A stretch of DNA of 64,000 nucleotides from Anaerobranca californiensis DSM 14826 (GCF_900142275.1 NZ_FRAI01000007.1:1-64000), one strand, 5' to 3'; positions 1 to 9,033 are shown, counted from the first letter of the stretch. The notes: generated by a model not told the origin, from the letters alone. Numbers and translations are program-made.

Positions 1-201
1 CAGTTAACTTAAGCATCTACCTCATTTGCATAAATATTGAGGTCTATTTGTCATGCTTGTTTTTTCTGTTTCCAATGTTTATCAATAAAATTCAGACCTT
101 CCTTGATTAAATTCATTCTCTGGTACTCTTTGTTTTCCTATATCTTCCACTATTGAATGCTAACTGTAAATTTTTATCTTATAGTTTCACAATTACCTAA
201 A
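1..201. other. Non-coding left edge after fabZ
   Basis: No supported gene. A short inverted repeat (ACCTCA at 19-24, TGAGGT at 38-43) could form a weak hairpin. On the minus strand a 28-codon open stretch ends at the TGA at 51-53 and reads like a fragment of a longer protein (it includes LIKEGLNFIDKHWKQKK), but it is preceded by a stop and has no recognisable family. It may be a remnant or chance. Confidence 0.4.
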
Positions 202-654
202 TTAACTTTTTACTCCTTCACCTAAAGCAAAGAGGAGTTCTCCAGTAACGGCAACTTTACCATCTACCGTGATAATCCCTTTTCCTTTTCCTAGAGGTCC
301 CCTCACAGATAGGATTTCTACTTCTATTTTCAATACATCACCGGGAATTACCTGCTTTTTAAAACGAACTTTTTCTATCCCTGCAAAAAAAGCTAATTTT
401 TCTTTATTTTCTTCCATAGCCAAAAGGGCCACTGCCCCCACTTGAGCCATAGCTTCTACCATTAAAACCCCTGGCATTACAGGAAATTTTGGGAAATGTC
501 CTTGAAAATACCCTTCATTGGCAGTTACATTTTTATATCCTACTGCCCTTTTACCTAATTCAACTTCCTCAATTCTATCCACTAATAAAAAGGGATAGCG
601 ATGGGGAATTATTTTTTTGATATCTTCAATATTTAAATTTTTCAGCTTTGCCAT
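202..654 (-). CDS. fabZ: 3-hydroxyacyl-ACP dehydratase FabZ
   Basis: Dehydrates (3R)-hydroxyacyl-ACP to trans-2-enoyl-ACP in the elongation cycle of type II fatty acid synthesis, in the cytosol. At 150 residues it has normal FabZ length. It opens with [11 protein letters not shown] (residues 18-28) and carries the hot-dog active site [11 protein letters not shown] with His53, plus Glu67 in the next helix. The ATG lies just inside the 3' end of fabF (13-base overlap, 642-654), which implies translational coupling. It is the last gene of the fabH-K-D-G-F-Z run; no acetyl-CoA carboxylase gene follows in the 201 bases that remain. Confidence 0.97.
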   Translation of the reverse strand: MAKLKNLNIEDIKKIIPHRYPFLLVDRIEEVELGKRAVGYKNVTANEGYFQGHFPKFPVMPGVLMVEAMAQVGAVALLAMEENKEKLAFFAGIEKVRFKKQVIPGDVLKIEVEILSVRGPLGKGKGIITVDGKVAVTGELLFALGEGVKS

Positions 655-1883
655 TTTTTCACCACCAATGTTGCATTATGCCCACCAAAACCTAAGGAAT
701 TACTCATTGCATAATTTACCCTTCTCTCTACGAACTTGTTAGGTGTATAGTTTAAATCACAATCGGGGTCGGGAGTTTCATAGTTAATTGTTGGATGAAT
801 CTTATCTTCCAATACAGTCATGACACAGGCTATAAACTCTATAGCCCCTGCTGCTCCTAATAAATGGCCGGTCATTGACTTAGTTGAACTAATATTTAGC
901 TTATAAGCATGTTCTTTAAAAATAGATTTAATGGCTTCTGTCTCAAGGCGATCATTAAAATCTGTACTAGTTCCATGGGCATTTATATAATCAATTTTCT
1001 CTGGGGATATTCCAGCATCAATTAAAGCTAATTCCATAGCCCTTGCTCCCCCTTCACCTTTTGGTGCAGGTTGTACTACATGGAAGGCATCAGATGCCCA
1101 ACCGTAGCCAACAACTTCTGCTAAAATTTTAGCTTTTCTCCTTTGGGCATGTTCTAATGATTCTAAAATAACTACACCAGCCCCTTCCCCCATTACAAAA
1201 CCATCTCGATTTTTATCAAAGGGTCTGCTGGCCTTTTGAGGATCATCATTGTTAGTAGAAACGGCCCTAGCAGCACAAAAGCCTCCTAAACCCATAGGGG
1301 TAATGGCTGCTTCTGCCCCACCTGCAACCATTACATCGGCATCTCCCCGTTGAATAATTTTGAAAGCATCGCCAATGGCATTAGTTCCTGTAGCACAAGC
1401 GGTAACAACAGAGGAGACAGGCCCTTTAGCCCCTAAGGCAATAGACACTCCCCCTGCCGCCATATTGGAAATCATCATTGGAACAAAAAATGGACTTATT
1501 CTCCTAACACCTTTTTCTAAATAAATTTTATGTTGTTGTTCAAAGGTTTCTATACCACCAATTCCAGAACCGATAACCACTCCAACTTTATGGGGATTAT
1601 ATTCCCCTTCTTTAAAACCAGCATCTTTCCATCCTTCAATTGCTGCAGCTATAGCATATTGGACAAATTTATCAGTTTTTTTAAGCTCCTTTTTGTCCAT
1701 ATACTTTTCCCCTTGGAAATCCTTAACCTGAGCCCCTATTTTAGTAGGGAAATCTTCGGTATCGAAGTAGGTTATATAATCTACACCGCTTACTCCCTTT
1801 AATAAATTATTCCAAAATTCTTCTATTGTATTCCCTAACGGAGTAACAACTCCCATTCCGGTAACTACAACCCGTTTTTTCAT
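642..1883 (-). CDS. fabF: 3-oxoacyl-ACP synthase II FabF
   Basis: Condenses malonyl-ACP with acyl-ACP to extend the fatty acyl chain by two carbons. The 413-residue thiolase-fold protein has the nucleophile Cys163 in TACATGTNA, the two catalytic histidines His303 (NAHGTST) and His340 ([12 protein letters not shown]), and Lys335. This Cys-His-His set separates it from FabH, which uses Cys-His-Asn. An AGGAGGGTC ribosome site precedes the ATG. Only 27 bases separate it from fabG, so the acpP gene that often sits between these two in Firmicutes is absent. FabF and FabG sit in the usual order for this pathway. Confidence 0.97.
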   Translation of the reverse strand: MKKRVVVTGMGVVTPLGNTIEEFWNNLLKGVSGVDYITYFDTEDFPTKIGAQVKDFQGEKYMDKKELKKTDKFVQYAIAAAIEGWKDAGFKEGEYNPHKVGVVIGSGIGGIETFEQQHKIYLEKGVRRISPFFVPMMISNMAAGGVSIALGAKGPVSSVVTACATGTNAIGDAFKIIQRGDADVMVAGGAEAAITPMGLGGFCAARAVSTNNDDPQKASRPFDKNRDGFVMGEGAGVVILESLEHAQRRKAKILAEVVGYGWASDAFHVVQPAPKGEGGARAMELALIDAGISPEKIDYINAHGTSTDFNDRLETEAIKSIFKEHAYKLNISSTKSMTGHLLGAAGAIEFIACVMTVLEDKIHPTINYETPDPDCDLNYTPNKFVERRVNYAMSNSLGFGGHNATLVVKKWQS

Positions 1884-1910
1884 GCTGACCCTCCTCTAAA
1901 GTTTTTAAAA

Positions 1911-2654
1911 TTATAGGGCTAAACCACCATCTACCCCTATTATTTGACCAGTAATATAATCACTATCACTACTAGCTAAAAATACCACGAGTTTCGCCAC
2001 ATCTTCTGGTTTACCAAAGGTTTTTAAAGGAATATTCTCACCGATTTTCCTTTTTATTTCTTCCGGCAATTTATCTGTCATATCTGTTTGAATAAATCCT
2101 GGAGCTACAGCATTAACATTGATACCTTTTCCCCCTAATTCCTTTGCCAAAGATTTAGTAAATCCAATAACCCCAGCTTTAGCAGCGGCATAATTACTTT
2201 GCCCTGTATTTCCTGTAATCCCGATAACTGAAGTTATATTGATAATTTTGCCCTTTTTGTTTTTTAGCATTGGCCTAATAACTGCCTTAGTGCAATTAAA
2301 ATATCCCTTTAAGTTTACATCTATTACTTGATCAAAATCTTCTTCACTCATTCGGAGTAATAGATTATCTCTAGTTATTCCAGCATTGTTTACTAAGATA
2401 TCAACCCTTTGAAATTCTTCTAGGGTTTTTTCTATTAGTTGTTGACTCTGGTTATAATCGGCGATATTACCTTTAACAGCAATTCCTTCTCCACCTATTT
2501 CTAATATAGCATTGACAACCTTTTGAGCTTCTTCCTCACTGGAATTGTAGTTAACAACAACCTTTGCTCCTTCTTCAGCTAACTTTAGAGCAATGGCTTT
2601 TCCAATCCCCCTTGAAGCACCGGTCACCACAGCAACTTTCCCTTTTAACTTCAT
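1911..2654 (-). CDS. fabG: 3-oxoacyl-ACP reductase FabG
   Basis: NADPH-dependent reduction of 3-oxoacyl-ACP to the 3-hydroxy form; cytosolic short-chain dehydrogenase. With the start at 2654 the protein has 247 residues, a standard FabG length. The nucleotide motif TGASRGIG is at residues 11-18, NNAG at 89-92, and the catalytic Ser142, Tyr155 (SNYAAAKAG) and Lys159 are all present. An upstream ATG at 2681 is open, but the AAAGGAGG ribosome site lies just ahead of 2654 and that start leaves a clean gap after fabD, so 2654 was chosen. Confidence 0.95.
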   Translation of the reverse strand: MKLKGKVAVVTGASRGIGKAIALKLAEEGAKVVVNYNSSEEEAQKVVNAILEIGGEGIAVKGNIADYNQSQQLIEKTLEEFQRVDILVNNAGITRDNLLLRMSEEDFDQVIDVNLKGYFNCTKAVIRPMLKNKKGKIINITSVIGITGNTGQSNYAAAKAGVIGFTKSLAKELGGKGINVNAVAPGFIQTDMTDKLPEEIKRKIGENIPLKTFGKPEDVAKLVVFLASSDSDYITGQIIGVDGGLAL

Positions 2655-2667
2655 CCCACAACCTCCT

Positions 2668-3606
2668 TTATATCCTTTCATAAAATTGGAGAAACTCCTC
2701 TAAAGTCTTAGAGTCTTCTACATTTTTTACCCAAACTTTTGTTGATATTTTTTTAACCATAGCTGATAAAGTTTTTTGTGGGCCTACTTCTACAAATCCA
2801 AAAACTCCATCATTAATCATATTTTGAATAGTCTGTTCCCAAAGAACAGGATGGCTAACTTGTTTTACTAGTAATTCTTTTATTTCTTGTCCATTACTAT
2901 ACCTCTGGGCAGTAACGTTACTATAGATTTGGATTTGCGGTTCATTAAAAGGTATTTTTTCTAATTCCCCTTGTAATTTAATGCCAGCTTTTTCTAAAAA
3001 TTTTGAGTGAAAGGGCCCACTGACATCTAGCTTTACAGCCCTTTTTATTCCATATTCCTTAGCTTTAGCTAGCACTTCATCTATTGCAGAGGTTTCTCCA
3101 GTAACTACATATTGTCCTGGGCAGTTATAATTAGCTACTTTGACATAACCACTTTTAATCTCCTTTAACAAAGATTCTACTTTATCTACAGTGGCTCCCA
3201 ATAAAGCCACCATCCCTCCTGTTCCTAAAGGAACAGCTTTTTGCATGATTTCTCCCCTTTTTTTAACTAAAGGGAGGGCTTCTTCATAGGATATTACCCC
3301 ACCACAGACAAGGGCACTATATTCACCTAAACTCAACCCCGCTGCTTTTAATGGCTTAACCCCAGCCTCCTTTAGTAATTCCGATAAAATATAGCTGATT
3401 GTTAAAATAGCCGGTTGAGTATTTTCCGTTAAATCTAACTTGTCTTTAGGACCCTTTTCAATGATCTCCCAAAGGTTATAACCTAAAATATTATTGCACT
3501 TATCTATAATTTCCCGGGCAAGGGGAAAGTTTTCCTGCAAATCTTGACCCATTCCCACTACCTGTGAGCCTTGACCTGGAAAAAGGAATGCTAATTTATT
3601 CACCAT
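2668..3606 (-). CDS. fabD: Malonyl-CoA:ACP transacylase FabD
   Basis: Moves the malonyl group from CoA to acyl carrier protein to supply extender units. The 312-residue protein begins with the FLFPGQGSQ motif and has the nucleophile Ser92 in GLSLGEYSA and His200 in SGPFHSKFL, the serine-histidine pair of the family. It overlaps the end of fabK by 11 bases (3596-3606), with a GGGGAGG ribosome site inside fabK. The GTG immediately after the ATG is a possible alternative start that changes only one residue. Confidence 0.96.
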   Translation of the reverse strand: MVNKLAFLFPGQGSQVVGMGQDLQENFPLAREIIDKCNNILGYNLWEIIEKGPKDKLDLTENTQPAILTISYILSELLKEAGVKPLKAAGLSLGEYSALVCGGVISYEEALPLVKKRGEIMQKAVPLGTGGMVALLGATVDKVESLLKEIKSGYVKVANYNCPGQYVVTGETSAIDEVLAKAKEYGIKRAVKLDVSGPFHSKFLEKAGIKLQGELEKIPFNEPQIQIYSNVTAQRYSNGQEIKELLVKQVSHPVLWEQTIQNMINDGVFGFVEVGPQKTLSAMVKKISTKVWVKNVEDSKTLEEFLQFYERI

Positions 3607-4543
3607 ATAACCTCCCCATAAATTTAATGGTACTATAACAATCTGCTACTAATTCATCGATAATATCTTTTGCCGGCTCTACCTTTGTAATCATTGCAGC
3701 CACTTGTCCAGCTAGTACACTCCCTTGAACTACATCCCCTTCAATAGCTGCTAATCTATATCTACCTATTCCTAGTTTTTCTAATTCTTGGGGGTCTGCT
3801 CCCCCTTTTTCTTTTAACTCAAATTCTTTAACAAACTTGTTTTTTAAACTTCTTACTGGATGGCCGGTACTCCTTCCCGTTACCACAGTATCCCGATCCT
3901 TAGCTTTAATAAACATCTCTTTATATGCCGGATGGGCAATACATTCCTGGGCACAGACAAAACGGGTACCAACTTGAATCCCTTGGGCTCCTAGAGCCAA
4001 TGCCGCTGCAAAGCCCCTTCCATCACCAATTCCTCCAGCGGCAATGACTGGGATTTTAACGGCATCAACTAATTGGGGAATCATTACCATAGTCGTTAAA
4101 TCCCCAATATGTCCCCCTGCTTCCATTCCTTCTCCAATAATTCCATCTACACCTATTCTCTCCATCCTTTTAGCTAATGCTACAGAAGGCACTACTGGAA
4201 TAATTTTACATCCAGCTTCCTTCAATTTTTCCACATATGGTCCTGGATTTCCAGCACCTGTAGTTACTACCGGAACCCTCTTTTTTATCACCACATCTAT
4301 CACCTGGGAAGCATAAGGGGAAAGAAGCATGACATTTACACCAAAAGGTTTATCCGTCCTCTCCCTTAGTTTATCGATTTGATCTTCAACCCAAGAAGGG
4401 GGAGCATTTCCTGCCCCTATGATCCCTAAACCACCTGCTTCTGAAACTGCTGCAGCCAATTCATATGTAGCTAACCAAGCCATCCCCCCTTGAATAATTG
4501 GATATTTTATTCCTAACATATCACAAAGTTTAGTTTTGATCAT
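3596..4543 (-). CDS. fabK: FMN-dependent enoyl-ACP reductase FabK
   Basis: Reduces trans-2-enoyl-ACP, the last step of each elongation round; FabK is the flavoprotein alternative to FabI and is common in Clostridia and streptococci. The 315-residue TIM-barrel protein begins with LGIKYPIIQGGMAW and has glycine-rich FMN phosphate-binding segments (IIAAGGIGDGRG; ALGAQGIQVGTRF) typical of the nitronate monooxygenase/FabK family. The position between fabH and fabD, not sequence alone, favours FabK over a nitronate monooxygenase. Eleven bases separate it from fabH. No FabI or FabL gene is seen in the window. Confidence 0.92.
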   Translation of the reverse strand: MIKTKLCDMLGIKYPIIQGGMAWLATYELAAAVSEAGGLGIIGAGNAPPSWVEDQIDKLRERTDKPFGVNVMLLSPYASQVIDVVIKKRVPVVTTGAGNPGPYVEKLKEAGCKIIPVVPSVALAKRMERIGVDGIIGEGMEAGGHIGDLTTMVMIPQLVDAVKIPVIAAGGIGDGRGFAAALALGAQGIQVGTRFVCAQECIAHPAYKEMFIKAKDRDTVVTGRSTGHPVRSLKNKFVKEFELKEKGGADPQELEKLGIGRYRLAAIEGDVVQGSVLAGQVAAMITKVEPAKDIIDELVADCYSTIKFMGRLYGE

Positions 4544-4554
4544 TTTTTAACCTC

Positions 4555-5535
4555 CTACCACTTTATAATTATTCCACCCCAAGTTAAACCTCCACCAAAG
4601 CCTACCATTAATACTTTATCTCCTTTTTTTATTAACCCCTTTTCTACAACTTCTCCTAAGGCTACAGGAATTGAAGCCGCCGACATATTTCCATATTTTT
4701 CTAAATTAACATATACCTTCTCTTTAGGAATCTCCAATCTCTTTACCGCCGATTCAATAATCCTAATATTTGCTTGATGGGGTATGAAAAAATCAATGTC
4801 TTTGTTAGTAAGATTTCCTTTTTCTAAGCATTCTTTACTAGTTTCATTGATTATTTTAACTGCAAATTTAAATACTTCTTGACCCGCCATTTTAATGTAT
4901 TGTTCACCACTTGAAATATTTTCTAAAGTAATTGGTTTTAAGGAACCTCCAGCAGGTCTTGATAAGAGATCTCCACCCCTTCCATCTGCCCCTAGATGGA
5001 CTGAAATAATTCCTTCTTCCGATGAAGGAGAAAGTACCACAGCCCCTGCTCCATCACCAAATAATACACAGGTATTTCTATCAGTGTAATCAGTAATTTT
5101 AGATAATGTTTCTGCCCCGATAACTAGAACATTTTTGTACACCCCATTATGAATAAATTGGGCTCCCACCGCTAACCCGTAAATAAATCCTGTACAGGCA
5201 GCTTGAATATCAAAGGCTGCTGCCTTTTTTGCTCCAATATTTTTTTGAACTATACAGGCGGTGGAGGGAAAAGACATATCAGGTGTAACTGTTCCTAAAA
5301 TAATTAAATCTAATTCTTCTGGAGATAAACCTGCGTAACTTAAAGCTTTTTTTGCCGCCTCTGTTGCAAAATATGATGTTGGTTGATCCTCTCTGGCAAT
5401 CCGCCTTTCTTTTATCCCCGTCCTTTGGGTAATCCATTCATCAGAGGTTTCTACCATTTTTTCTAAATCTCTATTTGTTAATATTTTATCGGGAAGTGAG
5501 TATCCCACCCCGGAAATCTTCACATTTAAACCCAT
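4555..5535 (-). CDS. fabH: 3-oxoacyl-ACP synthase III FabH
   Basis: Starts fatty acid synthesis by condensing acyl-CoA with malonyl-ACP. The 326-residue protein has the FabH triad Cys114 (QAACTGF), His253 ([10 protein letters not shown]) and Asn283 (GNMSAASIP). An AAAGGAGGG ribosome site precedes the ATG. It is the first gene of the fab operon and is preceded by a strong promoter whose -10 end is overlapped by a palindrome (see 5592-5637), so the whole operon is probably repressible. In Firmicutes fabH is often preceded by fapR-plsX; neither is present here. Confidence 0.97.
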   Translation of the reverse strand: MGLNVKISGVGYSLPDKILTNRDLEKMVETSDEWITQRTGIKERRIAREDQPTSYFATEAAKKALSYAGLSPEELDLIILGTVTPDMSFPSTACIVQKNIGAKKAAAFDIQAACTGFIYGLAVGAQFIHNGVYKNVLVIGAETLSKITDYTDRNTCVLFGDGAGAVVLSPSSEEGIISVHLGADGRGGDLLSRPAGGSLKPITLENISSGEQYIKMAGQEVFKFAVKIINETSKECLEKGNLTNKDIDFFIPHQANIRIIESAVKRLEIPKEKVYVNLEKYGNMSAASIPVALGEVVEKGLIKKGDKVLMVGFGGGLTWGGIIIKW

Positions 5536-5591
5536 AAAAATTCCCTCCTTTTAATTTATCTTTATAATAACATCTATTCATATATTCTAAT

Positions 5592-5610
5592 ATTATTACT
5601 TGGTAATAAT
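5592..5610. promoter_or_regulatory. Palindromic operator overlapping the fabH promoter
   Basis: Two perfect 8-base arms (ATTATTAC at 5592-5599 and GTAATAAT at 5603-5610) around a 3-base centre. The palindrome overlaps the last two bases of the -10 box and covers the expected transcription start, a position suited to repression. The core TTATTACC..GTAATAA resembles the 17-bp inverted repeat bound by FapR, the malonyl-CoA-responsive repressor of Firmicutes lipid genes. The regulator identity is inference. Confidence 0.6.
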
Positions 5611-5637
5611 TATAATTTAAAGTGGTTATCTTTTCAA
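5609..5637 (-). promoter_or_regulatory. SigA-type promoter of the fab operon
   Basis: On the minus strand, TTGAAA (5632-5637), a 17-base spacer, then a consensus TATAAT (5609-5614). It lies 74 bases upstream of the fabH ATG and is the only strong promoter-like element before the operon. Confidence 0.75.
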
Positions 5638-5690
5638 GTAGTTTTTCCTTTTGAAGAATTTTATATAAGATGTAATAATAATGAAAACAA

Positions 5691-5724
5691 AAAAATATGA
5701 CCGACAAATGTCGGTCATATTTTT
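5691..5724. terminator. Bidirectional terminator between ferredoxin and fab operon
   Basis: A perfect inverted repeat: 16-base arms at 5691-5706 and 5709-5724, with GACCGACA/TGTCGGTC as the GC-containing core, and A/T runs on both ends giving a U tract in either direction. It ends the ferredoxin transcript before the fabH promoter. Confidence 0.85.
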
Positions 5725-5735
5725 AGACAAGTGAA

Positions 5736-5906
5736 TTATTCTGCTGAAATAGCTTCTACAGGGCAAGTATCTACACATGCACCACAATCGATACATGCAT
5801 CAGCATCAATTATGTATTGGCCTTCACCTGCAGAAATAGCAGATACTGGGCAGCTACCCTCACATGCACCACATTCGATGCAAGCATTAGAAATTTTATG
5901 AGCCAT
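5736..5906 (-). CDS. 2x[4Fe-4S] ferredoxin
   Basis: A 56-residue bacterial-type ferredoxin that carries low-potential electrons in anaerobic metabolism. Two cluster motifs are visible, CIECGACEGSCP (from residue 9) and CIDCGACVDTCP (from residue 38), each a CxxCxxC plus a distant CP, in the usual two-fold repeat. An AAGGGGGTG ribosome site precedes the ATG at 5906. It is a single-gene unit with its own promoter (5951-5979) and terminator (5691-5724). The redox partner is not encoded nearby. Confidence 0.97.
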   Translation of the reverse strand: MAHKISNACIECGACEGSCPVSAISAGEGQYIIDADACIDCGACVDTCPVEAISAE

Positions 5907-5950
5907 TTTAAGGCACCCCCTTAAATATATTTGACATATATTTCATCCCC

Positions 5951-5979
5951 ATTATATCACATACCATAAAATCTGACTA
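5951..5979 (-). promoter_or_regulatory. Promoter of the ferredoxin gene
   Basis: On the minus strand: TAGTCA (-35, 5974-5979, four of six consensus bases), a 17-base spacer, and TATAAT (5951-5956) preceded by TGA, which makes an extended -10 box. It lies 45 bases from the ferredoxin ATG. Confidence 0.65.
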
Positions 5980-6055
5980 TAATTTTAGAAAATATTTTTT
6001 GATTTTCTCCCTTGATTTTTTTATTTGATAGTAACAATAAGGGAAAATTAATTAA

Positions 6056-7453
6056 CTAAGGCCTTGCAATTTGTATCCAAGTAGCACCGTAAATCCGTTC
6101 TATTTCCTGACCATCTTCATAATAGAAACGGGTTGGTGAGCTTGGACTTTCTTTTACCCATTTTCCTCTAAAATGTTGACCTAAAGCGTAAAAATCAATA
6201 GCCCCTTCCCCTACCACTTCCGGGGTAGGACGACGGAATAAATCAGTGGGATGGGCAGTATATTGAATAATTACATTTCTAGCAAAAATTTCTTCACCGG
6301 TAGCATCCCGATGGGGAACATCATTTATTAACCGCTTATATGCCTTTTTCTCCCCATCATATTGATAGGTAACCCTGTATGTATTGCTGTAGGAAATATT
6401 TATGGTATTAGCTGGCTGACCCTTTCTACTTAAATTACCAGGACGAATAACCTTCTCTCCTGAAGGGGTAGCCCTATTTAATGTTGCTAAATTTACATAT
6501 AAGTTATGGGGTGCAGATCTGGAAGAATCTCGATAAAATGCCGGATGGGCCAAAGCGTTAGTATAGCTTACCCCCCATTGGGAAATTCTATCTAAGTTAT
6601 CTTTACTACCACCGGCAGAAATAAAGTTAACATCATTTTCCCATGCCAGCATTATACTGTGTTCCCTAGCACTGCGAATAGGACCTACTTTAGTTGGCAA
6701 ATCGGCAAAAAGGGCTAAGTATCGGGTCATTCTCCCTTCCACTTCATACTCATAGACTAAACTAGCTTTAGATAGTCCATGTTGAGGACGGGCACTAGGA
6801 TGATTATCATAAACAACACCATATATAGGTTTACTTTCTGCCTGAGGTAAAGCTGCCAATTCTTCCTCTAAATCCTCTTTAGAGCTAGCAAGGAGTTTAT
6901 CTAATGCCTTCCGTTGCTCTTCTAAATTAAGGCGTTCAGCTTTCATTTGATATCGGCGGTCTTCTATTATTTTCCGCTGCTTTTCCATGGCTAACAGACG
7001 GTTATTTATTTCATCCCTTTCCTCTCTAATACCACTGACAAGTTGGGCATCTCTGTTTAGAATATTCCTTAAATATGCTAGCCTAATAATTAACTCTCCA
7101 AAACTCTCTGCATCCAATAAAATTTCTATGTATGATGCTCCACCTTTCATGTAAGCACTCCGTACCCTACCGGCAAAGTTTTTTAATATTTCATCATACC
7201 TCTCTTGGGCTTGAGCTAATTTTTCTGCATTTTGTTCCATTTCCCTTTCAGTAGTTATTAGTTCTTTTTCTAGTTCTTCTATCCTTTTTAATCTATTATC
7301 TATATCTTCATTAAGGAGTTTAATCATTTTTTCTAATTCAGAGATTTCTTCTTTTAGTTCATCGACCCTTCCCCTGTTATTTGCATAAACAGGAGATACC
7401 ACACTGGAAAAAAGGAGTAGAACTATCAAAAAAATTGTTATATAACGACCCAT
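6056..7453 (-). CDS. Secreted coiled-coil protein with C-terminal DUF3048 domain, candidate FtsEX effector
   Basis: Seen: a 465-residue protein with a signal peptide (residues 1-24, ending VYA), a long charged coiled coil (about 28-200) containing a PcsB/CwlO-like segment (SYIEILLDAESFGELIIRLAYL), then a DUF3048 region. The DUF3048 N-part spans about 208-330 (VVYDNHPSARPQHG, VGPIRSARE, SAPHNLYV) and the C-part about 355-463 (YGATWIQI). The start at 7453 has a GGGAG ribosome site and gives the signal peptide; an upstream in-frame start would disrupt it. The gene follows ftsX by 16 bases. Known: FtsEX normally drives a coiled-coil partner with an M23, NlpC/P60 or CHAP hydrolase domain; DUF3048 is known from lipoprotein YerB and has no settled function. 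Inferred: DUF3048 replaces the hydrolase. Confidence 0.88.
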   Translation of the reverse strand: MGRYITIFLIVLLLFSSVVSPVYANNRGRVDELKEEISELEKMIKLLNEDIDNRLKRIEELEKELITTEREMEQNAEKLAQAQERYDEILKNFAGRVRSAYMKGGASYIEILLDAESFGELIIRLAYLRNILNRDAQLVSGIREERDEINNRLLAMEKQRKIIEDRRYQMKAERLNLEEQRKALDKLLASSKEDLEEELAALPQAESKPIYGVVYDNHPSARPQHGLSKASLVYEYEVEGRMTRYLALFADLPTKVGPIRSAREHSIMLAWENDVNFISAGGSKDNLDRISQWGVSYTNALAHPAFYRDSSRSAPHNLYVNLATLNRATPSGEKVIRPGNLSRKGQPANTINISYSNTYRVTYQYDGEKKAYKRLINDVPHRDATGEEIFARNVIIQYTAHPTDLFRRPTPEVVGEGAIDFYALGQHFRGKWVKESPSSPTRFYYEDGQEIERIYGATWIQIARP

Positions 7454-7469
7454 AAAATCACTCCCTATT

Positions 7470-8354
7470 TTAAACCCGTAAGTATTTTCTGATAGAGATA
7501 ATACTGCCAAATCCACCAACTATAGTCCCTGCCACCGATAATCCAATAAAGATAGGTAAAATCCTTCCACTATCAGTTACTGGCTGAAATAGTAAAGTCA
7601 GGGCATCTCCTTTTAATGAAGCTACTAATTGACTATATAGTAAAGCTAGGACTATAACTGCTAATAGTGTTCCCGTCCAGCCCATTACCATTCCCTCCAT
7701 TAAGAAGGGGAATTTAATGTAATTATCACTAGCACCTAAATATTTCATTACAGTTACTTCTTCTTGGCGGGCTACTACAGATAAGCGAATAATTGTTACT
7801 ATCAAAAACACTGCTCCAAACCCGATGGAAATACTTAATGCTAGAAATAAGGCATTTAATTTACGGGTAATTTGGATTACTTTACTAACCAGTTCCTCTC
7901 CATAATCCACCATTTCTACTTCAGGGTATAGTCTAAGGCTTTGGGCCACTGAAGCTACTTTTTCAGGGTCTGAAACCTTAACTCTAATTAGATCTGGTAT
8001 AGGATTATTTTCTCCTTCTAAATCTTTAACTAAAGTTGGATCCCCTAAGGTTTTAGCAAAATCCTTTAAACCCTGTTCTTTTGGTATATAAGAATAACTT
8101 ACCACATCGGGGATTGCAGATATTTTATCTTTCACCCCTTGGATATCAACATTATCTTTCAAAAAAACACCTATTTCCACATTAGATTGAATGTTAAACA
8201 TAAATTGATTGACATTGACAGTAAGTAATAAAAACCCACCTAATATTACCAATGAAATAGCAATAAGACCAGAGGTAATTCCTGCTAGCCATAGGTTTCT
8301 AGTTAGGGATTGTACACTTTGTTTTAAACTGTAAAAAAAGGCATATCTATTCAT
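7470..8354 (-). CDS. ftsX: Cell division ABC transporter permease FtsX
   Basis: Membrane half of the FtsEX complex, which converts ATP hydrolysis into activation of extracellular cell-wall factors. The 294-residue protein has the FtsX layout: one N-terminal membrane segment (about 22-45), an extracellular domain of roughly 120 residues (MFNIQSNVEIGVFLKDN onward), then three C-terminal segments with the conserved cytoplasmic EVTVMKYLGAS motif that couples to FtsE. It overlaps the end of ftsE by 8 bases and is followed 16 bases later by the coiled-coil DUF3048 gene, so all three are probably one transcript. Confidence 0.95.
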   Translation of the reverse strand: MNRYAFFYSLKQSVQSLTRNLWLAGITSGLIAISLVILGGFLLLTVNVNQFMFNIQSNVEIGVFLKDNVDIQGVKDKISAIPDVVSYSYIPKEQGLKDFAKTLGDPTLVKDLEGENNPIPDLIRVKVSDPEKVASVAQSLRLYPEVEMVDYGEELVSKVIQITRKLNALFLALSISIGFGAVFLIVTIIRLSVVARQEEVTVMKYLGASDNYIKFPFLMEGMVMGWTGTLLAVIVLALLYSQLVASLKGDALTLLFQPVTDSGRILPIFIGLSVAGTIVGGFGSIISIRKYLRV

Positions 8355-9033
8355 TACTGTAACCCCCCTGTCCGTCCCTAGTTAACACTCCTCCTGATAA
8401 AGCCACAACCCGCTTTTGCATTTGATCTACCAGGTCCCAAGCATGGGTGGCAATTAAGACAGTTGTTCCTTCTTTATTGATTTTTTCAAAAAGCTCCATT
8501 ATCTGTAAGGCATTATCCCGGTCTAAATTCCCTGTTGGCTCATCAGCTAATAGCAAAAGGGGATCCTTAACGATTGCCCGGGCTATCCCCACCCTCTGCT
8601 GTTCTCCACCGGAAAGTTCTTTAGGAAACTTACCTTTTTTATCACTAAGCCCTACTTTTTCCAAAGCTTCATTTACTTTTTTTCTTATTTCCTTAGGGGA
8701 CCTTCCCAATACTTCTAAAGCAAAGGCTACATTTTCAAAAACTGTTTTTCCTTTAATTAATTTGTAATCTTGAAAAACCATTCCTATACGTCTCCGGTGT
8801 TCTAAAAGCTCTTTTTTAGTGTACTTAGCTATATCTTTACCTTTAAAGTATATTTGCCCTTTTGTAGGCAATTGTTCCCGGAAAATCAATTTAATTAAGG
8901 TACTTTTACCGGCACCACTAGGTCCTACTAAAAAAACAAATTCTCCCCGCTCTACATTTAAAGATATTTCTTCTAATGCTGGGACATTGCTGCCATTATA
9001 TACTTTACTTGCATTTTTAATCTCAATCAACAT
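8347..9033 (-). CDS. ftsE: Cell division ATP-binding protein FtsE
   Basis: Cytosolic ATPase of FtsEX. The 228-residue protein has Walker A GPSGAGKST at residues 37-45, a Q-loop (VFQDYKLI), signature LSGGEQQR and Walker B LLLADEPTGNLD. Two in-frame ATGs lie upstream, but the AAAGGAG ribosome site sits six bases ahead of the ATG at 9033 and almost touches the next one up, so 9033 was chosen. First gene of the ftsE-ftsX-DUF3048 operon. Confidence 0.95.
   Translation of the reverse strand: MLIEIKNASKVYNGSNVPALEEISLNVERGEFVFLVGPSGAGKSTLIKLIFREQLPTKGQIYFKGKDIAKYTKKELLEHRRRIGMVFQDYKLIKGKTVFENVAFALEVLGRSPKEIRKKVNEALEKVGLSDKKGKFPKELSGGEQQRVGIARAIVKDPLLLLADEPTGNLDRDNALQIMELFEKINKEGTTVLIATHAWDLVDQMQKRVVALSGGVLTRDGQGGYSNE

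Noticed and set aside
54-137. 28-codon stretch at the left edge as a transposase remnant
   Set aside because: No family recognised, no terminal repeats and no start; too short to support.
521-545. GTTACA element in fabZ as an ECF -35 box
   Set aside because: No GACG core at the right distance.
5486-5707. Open reading frame starting in the ferredoxin terminator and running into fabH in another frame
   Set aside because: It overlaps promoter, operator and fabH on the same strand and lacks a ribosome site.
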